Positions 63,836 to 64,000 of a stretch of 64,000 nt of DNA are shown one piece after another. This DNA comes from Planctomycetaceae bacterium. Its GTDB lineage: Bacteria > Planctomycetota > Planctomycetia > Planctomycetales > Planctomycetaceae. The position numbers and the translations under genes were made by a program. Below the pieces are notes generated by a model that saw only the letters and a list, made by a program, of their open reading frames with translations, had not been told where the DNA came from and ran no database searches. Positions within the stretch are counted from its first letter, which is position 1; each line of letters begins with the position of its first letter. Where the stretch lies: positions 31,716 to 95,715 of the forward strand of contig JAKFVC010000111.1 in NCBI GenBank assembly GCA_021732415.1, in the 5' to 3' direction.

Positions 63836-64000
63836 TATCTCGTCAATTCCGTATTTCTATTCAGGCATGCCTGCAGGCGACAGAGCGTTAATCAGTGGAT
63901 TGCACGTTGAACAAAGCTGCGGTTTGAATTGGGCTCAAACTTCGATTGAGATCACTCTAACTCAACGAATTCATTAGCTCCCCTCGCCTCGGTACTCCGG

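Noticed and set aside
63836..64000. Possible tail of an E1 gene upstream of aceF
   Set aside because: A short minus-strand frame stays open at the edge, but fewer than 20 codons are visible and nothing in them identifies an E1 subunit.

Overview
The window is about 57-60% GC by eye and reads as a chromosomal segment of a planctomycete (class Planctomycetia, probably order Planctomycetales; genus not decided). The grounds are a DUF1549/DUF1553 heme protein paired with a pre-peptidase (PPC) domain protein, a DUF1570 protein, sulfatases needing formylglycine, Ser/Thr kinases with a private N-terminal domain, and a giant tandem-95 surface protein carrying the LESLEDRSLLT N-terminal motif. No rRNA, tRNA, CRISPR array, prophage or transposase gene was found.

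Layout. 1-6.1 kb: a cut-off sulfatase and DUF1570 protein (minus), then an exported SGNH hydrolase-Dabb fusion, an exported esterase and a full sulfatase (plus). 6.4-11.4 kb: thioredoxin-like protein, polyprenyl-phosphate glycosyl-1-phosphate transferase, ABC ATPase with MFS exporter, DUF2617-like protein. 11.9-19.5 kb: purine nucleoside phosphorylase, isoleucyl-tRNA synthetase, phytase-like esterase, argG. 20-25.2 kb: the DUF1549/1553 and PPC pair. 25.8-32.8 kb: SirB1-like protein, cobA-hemD fusion, argC, FAH-family hydrolase, LarA-like protein, cysC. 33-40 kb: alkaline phosphatase and the 1476-residue adhesin. 40-44.6 kb: queA, a membrane FecR-like protein, a small HEVGH protein. 45-50 kb: two Ser/Thr kinases. 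50-57.3 kb: UDP-sugar pyrophosphorylase, rnhA, ECF sigma/anti-sigma pair, SWIM-SNF2 helicase, hicBA. 57.3-64 kb: Gfo/Idh oxidoreductase, DUF481 protein, and pyruvate dehydrogenase E3 and E2 genes separated by a GxxExxY gene.

How the genes work together. Several exported hydrolases (sulfatases, SGNH hydrolase, esterase, phosphatase, phytase-like) fit a life on sulfated or esterified polymers. Metabolic genes are scattered singly (argG and argC are about 9 kb apart), as is usual in this phylum. Clear co-transcribed sets are MFS-ABC, PPC-DUF1549, sigma-anti-sigma, hicB-hicA and E2-GxxExxY-E3.

The most striking non-coding feature is a dense set of inverted repeats. At least nine sequence families sit in intergenic gaps, often within 3-15 bp of a stop codon; one even supplies the last codons of cobA-hemD. 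The best candidate for an undescribed unit is at 61552-62133: a GxxExxY gene with a PD-(D/E)XK-like D-x9-E-x-K pattern, bounded by a perfect 37-bp inverted repeat and filling almost the whole gap between the PDH E2 and E3 genes. Short gene-less relatives of the same repeat occur near 3.2, 18.0 and 40.1 kb. A second candidate is an array of seven GGGCC motifs at roughly 22-bp spacing just upstream of the giant adhesin gene.
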